A stretch of 64,000 bases of DNA, from the NCBI GenBank assembly GCA_003963305.1, contig RXJR01000024.1, positions 62,001-126,000 on the forward strand. Direction: 5' to 3'. The notes beneath the pieces were generated by a model. It saw only the letters and a program-made list of their open reading frames with translations, ran no database searches and was not told the origin of the DNA. The translations under genes and the position numbers were made by a program. This DNA comes from Candidatus Melainabacteria bacterium. Its GTDB lineage: Bacteria; Cyanobacteriota; Vampirovibrionia; Obscuribacterales; Obscuribacteraceae. Shown piece after piece: positions 1-8,125 of this stretch. Position 1 is the stretch's first letter, and every line of letters starts with the position of its first letter.

Positions 1-60
1 GCGATAATACCATGAGGTCCCGCCCTTGCCGCTCTTATTTAGTTCTCACCGAGGCGCCCG

Positions 61-1056
61 ATGCTAGTTTCGATCTGTATGCCCACTTACAACGGCGAAC
101 GATATATCGCCGATGCGATCCAAAGCGCTCTGAATCAGACTTACGCTGATTTTGAGCTTTTGGTTTCAGATGACGGATCGACCGATTTGACGGCTGACAT
201 TGTCGGCGAATTCATGCGCCGCGACGACCGCATTCACTACTGGCGCAATGAGAGCCGCCTGGGGCTGTTCGCCAATTACAACGAGTGCATGACTCAATGC
301 AAAGGTGACTTGATCAAATTGTTTGCACAAGATGATTTGCTCAGCCCGAAGGCGCTGGAAGTCATGGTTTCGGCATATGTATCGAATAAAGTGTCGCTGG
401 TTTGCTGCGATAAAAACATACTCAACGATTCGCCGTCATCTTTTTCCGAGGTAGTGGAAACGGTTCTACCACCCGGTCTGGTGAAGGGCCGCACAGTCAT
501 TGAGGAGTCATTGCGCAGCTACAGAAACTTAGTGGGCGAACCAGTGGCGGTGCTTTTCGATGCAAAGAAAGTCGGCAAAGGGTTCAGCGAAAGCTACTAT
601 TCACTTGGGGATCTGGAATTCTGGTTTCGCATTTTGAAGAAGGGCGATCTGTTTCATGTGCCTGAAGAACTGGTTTCTTTCAGACAGCATCCCGAAAGCA
701 CGACCTTTAAAAAACTCGAAGACATGACCTGGGTTCTGGACTTCTTCAGGCTCGGTAAAGAGTATGCCGAATATGTCCATCGCATCGGCATGACCGAAGA
801 AGAATTTTTCGTCGGTTTTCTGGAACGCGCAGGCGAACTGATTGACCGCCTGGTGACAACCAACGAACTTTCGGTAAAAAACTTGAGCGGCTTCAAAGAA
901 GTTGCTTTCCATTCGATGCGCAGGGCTGCTCAGCTGGCGGCCAAGGGGCGCGCTTATGACGCGCTGGTAAATAGCACCTCATGGCGAATAACGAGCCCTC
1001 TGCGCTACCTCAAGACGCGCATCGAAAACAACGCCCACATCGACCGCAAACTCTAA
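61..1056 (+). CDS. Family 2 glycosyltransferase
   Basis: Predicted cytoplasmic glycosyltransferase of the GT-A fold that moves a sugar from a nucleotide donor onto a growing surface glycan. The N-terminus starts directly with the fold (VSICMPTYNGERYI). The nucleotide-binding DDGSTD lies at residues 37-42 and the metal-binding QDD at 90-92. The LGDLEFWFR stretch near residue 185 matches the acceptor-side acidic motif. The C-terminus carries SWRITSPLR, a tail common in O-antigen and capsule glycosyltransferases. A GAGG seven bases before the ATG supports the start. Length (331 aa) is normal. It precedes the repeat/RAYT element and opens the polysaccharide locus on the opposite strand to the ABC exporter. 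Donor and acceptor cannot be told from sequence. Confidence 0.9.
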   Translation: MLVSICMPTYNGERYIADAIQSALNQTYADFELLVSDDGSTDLTADIVGEFMRRDDRIHYWRNESRLGLFANYNECMTQCKGDLIKLFAQDDLLSPKALEVMVSAYVSNKVSLVCCDKNILNDSPSSFSEVVETVLPPGLVKGRTVIEESLRSYRNLVGEPVAVLFDAKKVGKGFSESYYSLGDLEFWFRILKKGDLFHVPEELVSFRQHPESTTFKKLEDMTWVLDFFRLGKEYAEYVHRIGMTEEEFFVGFLERAGELIDRLVTTNELSVKNLSGFKEVAFHSMRRAAQLAAKGRAYDALVNSTSWRITSPLRYLKTRIENNAHIDRKL

Positions 1057-1059
1057 TAA

Positions 1060-1182
1060 GCGCACGCGTCCCGCGTGCCATGGAGCGCACGCGTCCCGCG
1101 TGCCATGGAGCGCACGCGTCTCGCGTGCCATGGAGCGCACGCGTCTCGCGTGCCATGGAGCGCACGCGTCTCGCGTGCTCAA
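1060..1182 (+). repeat. Array of 25-bp hairpin repeats, left flank of RAYT
   Basis: Five head-to-tail copies begin at 1060, 1085, 1110, 1135 and 1160; the last is truncated. Each unit holds a perfect 7-bp inverted repeat, GCACGCG-TCC/TCT-CGCGTGC, followed by CATGGA. The first two copies have the TCC loop and the next three TCT. It begins four bases after the glycosyltransferase stop codon. The related array at 1931-2009 lies in inverted orientation beyond the transposase gene, so these are REP-like elements and likely substrates of that transposase. Confidence 0.85.
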
Positions 1183-1213
1183 CGGCAGACGTTTTGTGCA
1201 CCCAAATTGGCTA

Positions 1214-1834
1214 CTAATCTATTTGCAAATACGGGGGCACAATCCACACGGGTGTTTGTCGACCAGCACTCGTGTACTTCCACTCCTGCGGAGTCTTACA
1301 TAGACCAGCCTTTACGGGATTGTTCTCTATGTAATCTTTAACACGGTCAAAGTGTCGCGGATTTCGGACAACCCGGTCGTAGTATTCTTTTTGCCAAAAC
1401 GGTCCTTTCCTTCCAAGAATTTTGTTGGCTTCTTTTGCTGTATATGACTTCCAACCGCCTACGATTTCAGCCAGCCCATCAGCCTTTTTAGGAGTAAAAA
1501 GAGCATGAACATGATTTGGCATTACGACCCACCCATGCAGGTCGTAACGCTCCCCGTCAAAAAAGAGCATTGCTCGCTGGACTAAATCCGCAATTTTCGG
1601 TTGCATAAGCCATTTAGCACCCTCGCCCTGGTCAAGACAAGAATCCAGCATAAAAACCTCTTGTGATTTTCTTTGTTCTGGCGTAAGCCGTCCCTGCTCA
1701 ATGCTCCATCGATAAATCTGCTCTGGAGACAAAGAATCGAATAATCGAAAAGTTATGCTTTGCGGTACGGAACCGGCGTCGAAATGAGGTATATAGCCGC
1801 GAGAACGCCACTGCGGACTGCCCTTTGGATGCAT
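1214..1834 (-). CDS. REP-associated tyrosine transposase (RAYT, Y1_Tnp family)
   Basis: Single-strand DNA transposase of the IS200/Y1 HUH family, domesticated type, expected to nick and move REP-like hairpins. The HUH metal motif is seen as MPNHVHALF (His108, His110). A conserved tyrosine in WKSYTAKEAN (about residue 131) is the likely nucleophile. The family hallmark YIENNPVKAGL is at 168-178, preceded by FWQKEYYDRVVR. Length (206 aa) is normal for the family, so the gene looks intact. It is a single gene without IS ends, but is flanked on both sides by 25-bp hairpin repeats in opposite orientations, the usual RAYT arrangement. Inserted between a glycosyltransferase and the rest of the polysaccharide locus. 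Confidence 0.88.
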   Translation of the reverse strand: MHPKGSPQWRSRGYIPHFDAGSVPQSITFRLFDSLSPEQIYRWSIEQGRLTPEQRKSQEVFMLDSCLDQGEGAKWLMQPKIADLVQRAMLFFDGERYDLHGWVVMPNHVHALFTPKKADGLAEIVGGWKSYTAKEANKILGRKGPFWQKEYYDRVVRNPRHFDRVKDYIENNPVKAGLCKTPQEWKYTSAGRQTPVWIVPPYLQID

Positions 1835-1930
1835 ATGGTTACTCCAGTTGGTTTTGAAACTTCAACTAGACATACGCGGTTTCAATCGAAAAAGTTCAAT
1901 CTCTAGAACCATAAAGGAGATTTTGACGTA

Positions 1931-2009
1931 GTGCACGCGGGACGCGTGCGCTCCATATGCAGCGGGACGCGTGCGCTCCATATGCAGCGGGACGCGTGCC
2001 CTCCATGCG
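1931..2009 (-). repeat. Array of 25-bp hairpin repeats, right flank of RAYT
   Basis: About three copies of the left-array unit in reverse orientation, at 1931-1951, 1952-1976 and 1977-2001, with a partial copy to about 2009. The copy nearest the transposase keeps the perfect hairpin GCACGCG-GGA-CGCGTGC. The outer two differ by having TCCATATGCAG between units and lose one base pair of the stem. The array ends at the stop codon of the next gene. Confidence 0.82.
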
Positions 2010-2016
2010 TTTACTA

Positions 2017-2739
2017 TTAATCGAAGAGGTAACCGGCGAACGGCAGGTTGTACTGGCGCCCGAAGCCGCCCAAGCCGTATTTCCGCAATTCAAAGATGCG
2101 TACCGGAGCATCAACGCCCTGCACGTGCACGCGAATCAAGAGCGGTGTTTTGTCGGAGTTGGCAATTGGTGAGAAATTGAACTGCAATGGTCTATCGTCG
2201 CGAACATCGGCGATTGAAGCGACTGACGAAGTGATGTATTTGTCGGGAGCCTCGAAAATGCGGATTACCAGCTCGCCAGAAGTGAGCGGCACATCGACAA
2301 CTGGAGCTAACAGAATCGATTTTAAGTTCGGTTTTCTCAAATCCAGACTGTATGTCTGAAAAGCAACCCGAAGCAGACTGAGACTGGGTTGCAAGCGAAA
2401 ACCTTTGAGACTGCCATTAAAAATTGCAGAGTCGTCCTTGAGCTGTTGAAATCCCGGATTCATCAAATTCCAGGCGTCGAAAGTGTTGCGAAACCGATCA
2501 GACCAATAGACAATGCGCCGCTGCCTGAACAAATCGACTTCTTGAGAAAGCAGCTTGCCCTTCATGCGAACAAGATCAAGCTCTTGTTCAAGCTCCAAAA
2601 TGCGATTCTGCAACTCCTCAACCGACTCCGGACGTGATGACGCCGGCAGTGCTGCTGCGGTGCTGTTTAGCTGATGTTCGTCAGTCGGTGGTTGCGCCAC
2701 CATAAAATTCGATGTTACCGATAAAGGGCTTAAACTCAT
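2017..2739 (-). CDS. Coiled-coil protein with a glycosyltransferase-associated C-terminal domain
   Basis: Unrecognised 240-residue protein. Residues 39-75 form a charged heptad-like helix (VEELQNRILELEQELDLVR), which predicts a coiled coil. Residues 140-240 resemble the C-terminal domain of the adjacent glycosyltransferase: both share the core F-x-F-(S/A)-PIANS (here 189-195) inside an all-beta stretch. No catalytic motif or signal peptide is seen. The ATG at 2739, 16 bases after the upstream gene's stop, was chosen over an upstream in-frame start that would overlap that gene. It is last in the minus-strand operon 5958-2017. A scaffold or carbohydrate-contacting role with the glycosyltransferase is inference. 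Confidence 0.7.
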   Translation of the reverse strand: MSLSPLSVTSNFMVAQPPTDEHQLNSTAAALPASSRPESVEELQNRILELEQELDLVRMKGKLLSQEVDLFRQRRIVYWSDRFRNTFDAWNLMNPGFQQLKDDSAIFNGSLKGFRLQPSLSLLRVAFQTYSLDLRKPNLKSILLAPVVDVPLTSGELVIRIFEAPDKYITSSVASIADVRDDRPLQFNFSPIANSDKTPLLIRVHVQGVDAPVRIFELRKYGLGGFGRQYNLPFAGYLFD

Positions 2740-2755
2740 GGATACTCTATCACGG

Positions 2756-4153
2756 TCACTTCTGGTACAACATTTGAATATAGCCCGAGTTCGGCAACCA
2801 GAAAGGCGCTTCAGGATCAGACTGTTCTTCCGCCACGCTCGTAAACTTGAGCAAAAATTCCTCCTGACGAGAGTTGGCAATCGGAGCGAATGAGAAAACC
2901 AACTTGTCTTCAGCTTCTTCCTTAAACAGAATCGTCGTCGACGCCTCTCTCAAAAGGTTACCGGTAACGGTACGCACTTCCAGCAGAACCTTCCCGACCG
3001 GCTCTTTGTCGCCCGGCGAACTGGCTGGAAACCGAACGCCATGCAGCCCATTAAAATCAGCACGAATGAGAATCTCGCTCGTCCGCAGCGGAGAAGTCGC
3101 ATTCAAAGAATAAACAGTGCTGCTCGCCAGCAGTTCTTCGATCTCCCGCAGCCATTCTTGTTCTACAACGTCCTGACTGTACTCCTTTTTGACACAGGCA
3201 TATGCATTCCTCTGAATAGACTTGCGCAACTCGGCATCAGTAACCAGCTTAGAGATGCCCTCGAACCACGAGTCAGCGTCATTGTCGACCAGAATGCCAG
3301 TGACATTGTTTTCCACGCAACTGGAGTAGACCGGAGTATTCGAATACACACCAGCAACATTACTGGCACCGTAGTCACGGAACTTAGTGTTGGTCTTAGA
3401 TCTATGGAACGGTGTATCTTCAAGTGGTGCCAGACCGATATCGAAACCGTGCGAAGAGAACTCACGCAAAAACCGCTCGTAATCGGGGATAAGCGGCATG
3501 AATTTAACGCCACGATAGCCCACCAGCTCGCTCGATTGACAGCCCCAGATGGTCAACTCGACTTTGTCTGAATAAGTGCTGAGCACTCGCTTGAGCGATT
3601 CAGAAAATAGCAAGTACTGATTGTCGACGATGCGACTGGTAGCGTAGACAATTTGCAGCTTATCGGAACCACCCTTAAACGTCGGCTTTCGCAACATGCC
3701 AAAATCGAAACCAGCTTTGAGCAACCGCACTTTCGGGTTGAGCTTAGCCACGATATCCTTCATAACCGGGCTATAAACACGTATTAAACTGGCGTGAGCT
3801 ATATATTTCTCGAGCTGTTGAATACGCAAAGGAAGACGGTGATAGCGAGCCAGCTCCGGGTCTGACTCAAACGGCACGTCCCAAAAATTATCGTCCAGAT
3901 CGAAGATGATCGGCTTATGCGTCGCCACTGCCTGGTTCAATAGATGAGAATAAGCAGGCTCGGTGTTGCGACAGAAGACGACAAGATCGGCAGAATTGAT
4001 GGCATTCAGCGAAGCCTTACCTTCCAGACAGTAATCGAATTGAATTTTGCCTTTCGCAGCCAGTGACAGAAGTGGCTTGATGACGCCAATCTGACAGGAA
4101 GCAATCATCGACGGAACAATCGCTACAACTTTGGGAAAGGTCTTGAGTGGCAT
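2756..4153 (-). CDS. Family 4-like glycosyltransferase with C-terminal beta-sandwich
   Basis: Predicted GT-B glycosyltransferase. The first 100 residues form one Rossmann-like half, ending at FDLDDNFWDVP (about 97-107), typical of surface-polysaccharide GT4 enzymes. The donor half (about 165-345) contains IVYATSR, LTIWGC and the E-rich sugar-nucleotide region FDIGLAPLEDTPFHRSKTNTKFRDYGA, with the terminal helix motif VEQEWLREIEELL. Residues 350-465 are an extra all-beta domain with FAPIANS at 422-428, shared with the next gene. Good ribosome site (AGGAAGAG) before the ATG. It starts 13 bases after the ABC ATPase stop, so it is in one transcription unit with the exporter. Confidence 0.85.
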   Translation of the reverse strand: MPLKTFPKVVAIVPSMIASCQIGVIKPLLSLAAKGKIQFDYCLEGKASLNAINSADLVVFCRNTEPAYSHLLNQAVATHKPIIFDLDDNFWDVPFESDPELARYHRLPLRIQQLEKYIAHASLIRVYSPVMKDIVAKLNPKVRLLKAGFDFGMLRKPTFKGGSDKLQIVYATSRIVDNQYLLFSESLKRVLSTYSDKVELTIWGCQSSELVGYRGVKFMPLIPDYERFLREFSSHGFDIGLAPLEDTPFHRSKTNTKFRDYGASNVAGVYSNTPVYSSCVENNVTGILVDNDADSWFEGISKLVTDAELRKSIQRNAYACVKKEYSQDVVEQEWLREIEELLASSTVYSLNATSPLRTSEILIRADFNGLHGVRFPASSPGDKEPVGKVLLEVRTVTGNLLREASTTILFKEEAEDKLVFSFAPIANSRQEEFLLKFTSVAEEQSDPEAPFWLPNSGYIQMLYQK

Positions 4154-4166
4154 TGAAAATCTCTTC

Positions 4167-4976
4167 CTACTTGACGAGCATCTGTGGCTCTACCGGTGGT
4201 GCCACAGCCGCGGCAGCGGCAGGCTTAACAAGGTGGGCAACGTCGTTGACGTAATAGTTGATCATTTCTTCGGGCGGCCCGTCACCGACAATTTCGCCCT
4301 TATGCATCACTATGACGCGATTGCACAAATCGAGAATCTGATGCAAGTTGTGCGAAACAAGCAATGTAATGCCGGAACTATTGAAAAGATGACGCATTCT
4401 GTCCGTAGCTTTCTGCACAAAATGCGCATCGCCAGTGGCGAAGATTTCATCAACGAGCAATATCTCAGGCTCAACGATGGCACCGATAGAAAACGCCAGC
4501 CGACCATGCATACCCGATGAATAGTACTTGATCGGCAAATCGATAAACTCTTCCAGCTCGGAGAACTCGATGATTTTGGCTTCCAGCTGACGCATCTGCT
4601 GATAGGAGCGCCCGAGCAAAGCTCCATTCAAATATATGTTTTCTCTTCCACTCAGCTCGAAATCAAATCCCGTGCCAAGCTCGATCAATGGCGTGATCTT
4701 GCCCTGCACCAGCACACGCCCTTGATGCGGTGGATAAATGCCAACGATCATTTTCAGCATCGTGGATTTTCCAGCACCGTTCAATCCAATCACACCAAGA
4801 CGATCACCAGCACGAATGGTGAGGTTGATTTTCTTGAGAGCATCGAATTCGGTGACTGCGTCTTTATCACGCTTGCCTGTCAGCATGCCGATGACAGCTT
4901 CTTTCAGGGCTGGAGCCCGGTTTCGATAAATTCGAAACTTGAGCGATGCATTCTGAATTTGGATCTGTTGGGTCAT
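4167..4976 (-). CDS. Polysaccharide ABC exporter, ATPase subunit (Wzt/KpsT/TagH type)
   Basis: ATP-binding subunit that powers export of an undecaprenyl-linked polysaccharide across the inner membrane. Walker A is GLNGAGKST (64-72), the signature is YSSGMHGRL, Walker B is ILLVDE and the switch histidine is in LVSHN. The N-terminal extension before the nucleotide-binding fold and the (R/E)GK-ITPLIELGTGF-x-ELSGRENIYLNG block are specific to the Wzt/TagH branch. At 269 residues it lacks the C-terminal carbohydrate-binding domain of long Wzt proteins and ends in an Ala/Pro tail. It starts one base after the permease stop, so the two are coupled. Confidence 0.93.
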   Translation of the reverse strand: MTQQIQIQNASLKFRIYRNRAPALKEAVIGMLTGKRDKDAVTEFDALKKINLTIRAGDRLGVIGLNGAGKSTMLKMIVGIYPPHQGRVLVQGKITPLIELGTGFDFELSGRENIYLNGALLGRSYQQMRQLEAKIIEFSELEEFIDLPIKYYSSGMHGRLAFSIGAIVEPEILLVDEIFATGDAHFVQKATDRMRHLFNSSGITLLVSHNLHQILDLCNRVIVMHKGEIVGDGPPEEMINYYVNDVAHLVKPAAAAAVAPPVEPQMLVK

Positions 4977-4977
4977 C

Positions 4978-5958
4978 TTAGAGTCTGTAGATCAGGTCTT
5001 TATCGGTCTTTTTGAGCGTATAAAATGCAATCGTCAGGGTACAGAAAGTAATCAAACTGGGAATCGCCCAGCGCGTAAAATCAGGCACCTCGCCGACATA
5101 GATCAGAGCTCTGAACAAATCGATGAAGTAGAAAACCGGATTGAGCAAAAAGAGAACGCGGTATTTCTCAGGCACCATATCAAGGTTGTAGATGATGGGC
5201 ACAAGATAAAACAGTGTGCTCAAGCCGACTTTGATGATATGGGTCAGGTCGCGGAAATAAACGGTGGCAACCGCCAGAATCAAAGTTACAGAAAAATTGA
5301 AAAGGAAAAGCAGCGCAATCGCTGCAGGAACGAGAAGTACAGTCAACTTCATCTGCACGCCGACAATCATGGCCAACAACATCAAACTGGCGAGACTGAA
5401 AGCGAAATTGGCTGTCTCAGTGGAGACGGCAACAAGCGGAAAGAAAGATTTCGGAATATAGACCTTCTTCAAAAACGCTTCAGATTGAACGAGCGATTGA
5501 CTGCCCATCATGATCGAATCAGTTATATAGGTCCAGGGAAGAAGCCCTGTAAAAACGTAAACACCAAAGCTCCTGGGATTCGAATGCCAGAGAAGCGAGA
5601 AGACTGCAGTCATAACAGCCATCGTCAATAGCGGATTGAGAAGGCTCCAGGCAAAACCGAGCACCGACCGCCTGTAGCGCCGTCGCAAATTGTTGACGAC
5701 AAAGCTGGCCAGGGCGAACTTGATGTTTCTGAGTTCGGAAAGGGCGCGACAGGTATAGCCGAATACAGATTCTTTCTGCTCAAAAGCACCAAAGTCGAAA
5801 TCATCCACAGCAACATTATCGCGCGAACTTTCGGAGTCCTGCGCATGCTGTTCTGGTTTGTCTAGAAGGTCGGTTGATTCGGCTGTGCGCATTAGCTCTC
5901 TGAGCACGTGAACGGTTCCCAAGAATGATACTGACCGACGGGGCTGCGGCGCAACCAT
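4978..5958 (-). CDS. Polysaccharide ABC exporter, permease subunit (Wzm/KpsM/TagG type)
   Basis: ABC-2 type inner-membrane permease partnering with the ATPase directly downstream. A soluble acidic N-terminal region of about 75 residues precedes the fold. Then comes NNLRRRYRRSVLGFAWSLLNPLL, the signature coupling helix of this family, and about six hydrophobic segments, including GLLPWTYITDSIM and the C-terminal NPVFYFIDLFRALIYVGEVP. The N-terminal extension is longer than usual; an in-frame ATG at 5892 is an alternative start. First gene of the minus-strand operon that continues to 2017. Divergent from the transketolase genes. Confidence 0.92.
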   Translation of the reverse strand: MVAPQPRRSVSFLGTVHVLRELMRTAESTDLLDKPEQHAQDSESSRDNVAVDDFDFGAFEQKESVFGYTCRALSELRNIKFALASFVVNNLRRRYRRSVLGFAWSLLNPLLTMAVMTAVFSLLWHSNPRSFGVYVFTGLLPWTYITDSIMMGSQSLVQSEAFLKKVYIPKSFFPLVAVSTETANFAFSLASLMLLAMIVGVQMKLTVLLVPAAIALLFLFNFSVTLILAVATVYFRDLTHIIKVGLSTLFYLVPIIYNLDMVPEKYRVLFLLNPVFYFIDLFRALIYVGEVPDFTRWAIPSLITFCTLTIAFYTLKKTDKDLIYRL

Positions 5959-6338
5959 CCGCCCGTGAGGTGTTGTTCATGTAACGGATATCGAGCATAT
6001 GCGATGCGTGTGCACCTTGCACATCGTGAATCGCGCAAGGTCAGGTGCTGCAACTAGACCCGGGAATGTACGAGATAGCAGACATTAATCAAAATTAGAA
6101 AAACACTACTCAGCTTGCCGATCCCTTAATGACTGCCCAGATGACGCTTAGGTCGATAATGCCGACCGCCCAGATGATGGAAATATCATCAACACGGATT
6201 GTGCTTGAGATCTTTTAATGGTCCGCAAAGCTAAACCTATCCAATGTGGCCGATTTGCAGGCACCGTGTGGGTTAGACTTAGCTGGTCCAAATGGGCAGA
6301 ACCCACTTTTGTTAGCCGTTCAGTCGGAAACGAATCAC
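5959..6338. other. Divergent intergenic region
   Basis: About 380 bases between the exporter permease and the transketolase. It should carry the promoters of both divergent operons, but I see no convincing consensus pair. The stretch 5995-6030 has a weak likeness to the RAYT-associated repeat (CATATGCGATGCGTGTGCAC). Open frames reading through it from 6218 and 6246 have no family-like residues before the transketolase start. Confidence 0.4.
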
Positions 6339-7199
6339 GTGATAAAGAACTTGCAAGTGAACGAACTCACCACAAAAAGTCCGAAACAAAGCGCTTCTTC
6401 TGCTGCCGAAATGACCGGATTGAAGTTGCGCAAGACGATCATCGAGCAATCGAGACGCGCTGGCGTCGGGCACATCGGCTCGGCTCTATCGGTCGCCGAT
6501 ATAGTCTCCTGCCTGTACGGCAAGGTGATCAAGGCGAAGACACCGCGCGACCCGGATCGCGATCGGTTCGTACTTTCGAAAGGACACGCTGCACTGGCGC
6601 TCTATGCAGCCTTCGCAGAACGTGGATGGATTACCGAAGAGCAACTCAACACGTATTGCGGCGACGGCAGCCAGCTTGGTGTACATCCCGAACACTGCTT
6701 ACCCGGCGTCGACTTCGCAACCGGTTCGCTTGGACAAGGTCTTTCGTTCGGTACTGGAGCCGCACTGGCTGCGAAAAGACAGAAGTCAGAGCGCCGCGTC
6801 TTCGTTCTTCTCAGCGATGCTGAATGTAATGAAGGTTCGGTCTGGGAAGCGATCATGTTCGCCGCCCAGCACAAGCTCAATAACTTGTTCGCCATTCTCG
6901 ACTTGAACGGGCAGCAAGCATTCGGCTACACCAAAGATGTGCTCAACCTGACACCGATGGATGAGCGCTGGAAAGCTTTCGGCTGGGACGTTCATCTCGT
7001 CGATGGACACGACGAAAAAGCCATGGCTGAAATCATCGAAAAGAATTCAAACGTCGGCGACAAGCCGCACGTGCTGATTGCAAAAACAACTTTCGGCAAA
7101 GGCGTCTCCTACATGGAAAGCCAAATCAAGTGGCACTACAGCCCACTCAATGAAGCCGAGTACGAACTGGCGATGACCGAATTAGAGAGGCAATCATGA
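6339..7199 (+). CDS. Transketolase, N-terminal (TPP-binding) subunit
   Basis: Thiamine-diphosphate-binding half of a split transketolase that moves two-carbon ketol units between sugar phosphates. Recognised by RAGVGHIGSALSVADI, DRFVLSKGHAALALYAA, the TGSLGQGLSFGTG loop and KLNNLFAILDLNGQQ. The TPP/Mg motif reads SDAECNEGSVWEA, with Ser-Asp-Ala in place of the usual Gly-Asp-Gly; the acidic ligand is kept. The GTG at 6339 was chosen because family homology begins shortly after it; the frame stays open upstream to a GTG at 6246. Its stop overlaps the start of the C-terminal half (ATGA). Split transketolases within polysaccharide clusters usually serve sugar-precursor synthesis; which sugar is unknown. 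Confidence 0.9.
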   Translation: MIKNLQVNELTTKSPKQSASSAAEMTGLKLRKTIIEQSRRAGVGHIGSALSVADIVSCLYGKVIKAKTPRDPDRDRFVLSKGHAALALYAAFAERGWITEEQLNTYCGDGSQLGVHPEHCLPGVDFATGSLGQGLSFGTGAALAAKRQKSERRVFVLLSDAECNEGSVWEAIMFAAQHKLNNLFAILDLNGQQAFGYTKDVLNLTPMDERWKAFGWDVHLVDGHDEKAMAEIIEKNSNVGDKPHVLIAKTTFGKGVSYMESQIKWHYSPLNEAEYELAMTELERQS

Positions 7200-8125
7200 G
7201 AGGCGCATTTGCCAAAACGCTAACTGAACTTGCAGCAAAGGATTCCCGAATTTATTTGCTCACAGGCGACCTGGGCTACATGGCTCTCGAGCCATTCGCC
7301 GATAAATTTCCCGACCGCTTCATCAATGTCGGTGTTGCCGAGCAGAACATGGTTGGCATCGCAACAGGCTTAGCCGAAGCTGGATTTATTCCAGTCGTAT
7401 ATTCCATCGTCACCTTCGCATCGCTCAGACCTTACGAATTCATTCGCAACGGCCCGATACTTCATCAGCTGCCAGTGCGCATCGCCGGTGTAGGTGGCGG
7501 AGTAGAATACGGTCACAACGGCGCCACTCACTACGGCATGGAAGACGTAGGTGTGATGCGGGTGCAGCCGGGAATCACGGTCGTGGCACCAGCAGACGCC
7601 GGTCAAACCAAAACAGCTCTCGAAAAAACATACGACCTTCCCGGACCGGTCTATTACAGACTGGGCAAAGACGATCGCATTGTAGTGCCTGGATTGGACG
7701 GAAGATTCGACCTGGGCAAAGTGCAGTCCATCAGAGAAGGCAAAGACATCTTGCTTCTCTCCATGGGTGGCATCAGTTTCGAAACAGCAAAAGCAGCCGA
7801 ACTTTTGAGCAAGGAAGGCATCGAAGCGAAAGTTGTCGTCGTAGCAAGCATCAATCCGCCGCCTGTCGAAGATTTGAAGCAGATTCTTTCGCAGTATCGC
7901 CAGGCAATCACAGTTGAAGCGCACTACGCATCAGGTGGTCTGGCATCACTGGTGAGCGAAGTGGTGGCACAAGCCGGAATCAACTGCAAAGTTTCTCGTT
8001 GCGCGATCGAAGAATCGCCAGACGGAGAAACCGGCAATCAACCATATCTGTACAACAAATTCGGTCTGTCGTCAGAATCTGTTGCCGCCAAGGCAAAGAC
8101 GCTGCTCTGTGGGGTACCTGCGTGA
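7196..8125 (+). CDS. Transketolase, C-terminal subunit
   Basis: Partner half of the split transketolase: pyrimidine-binding plus C-terminal domains. The hallmark GVAEQNMVGIATGLAEAG holds the glutamate that activates TPP. It is followed by VTFASLRPYEFIRNG, HYGMEDVGVMRVQPG and the C-terminal domain with LLSMGGISFETAKAAELL. Length (309 aa) is normal. It overlaps the upstream half by four bases, ensuring equal translation. Its stop overlaps the GTG of the next glycosyltransferase gene, so the three are one operon. Confidence 0.92.
   Translation: MRGAFAKTLTELAAKDSRIYLLTGDLGYMALEPFADKFPDRFINVGVAEQNMVGIATGLAEAGFIPVVYSIVTFASLRPYEFIRNGPILHQLPVRIAGVGGGVEYGHNGATHYGMEDVGVMRVQPGITVVAPADAGQTKTALEKTYDLPGPVYYRLGKDDRIVVPGLDGRFDLGKVQSIREGKDILLLSMGGISFETAKAAELLSKEGIEAKVVVVASINPPPVEDLKQILSQYRQAITVEAHYASGGLASLVSEVVAQAGINCKVSRCAIEESPDGETGNQPYLYNKFGLSSESVAAKAKTLLCGVPA

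Noticed and set aside
981-1341. Several short frames coding GAHASRVPWSARV-type peptides
   Set aside because: They are translations of the 25-bp hairpin repeats in different frames, with no independent support.
6218-6823. A 201-codon frame overlapping the transketolase start
   Set aside because: Arg-rich and without family likeness, while the overlapping frame is a clear transketolase.
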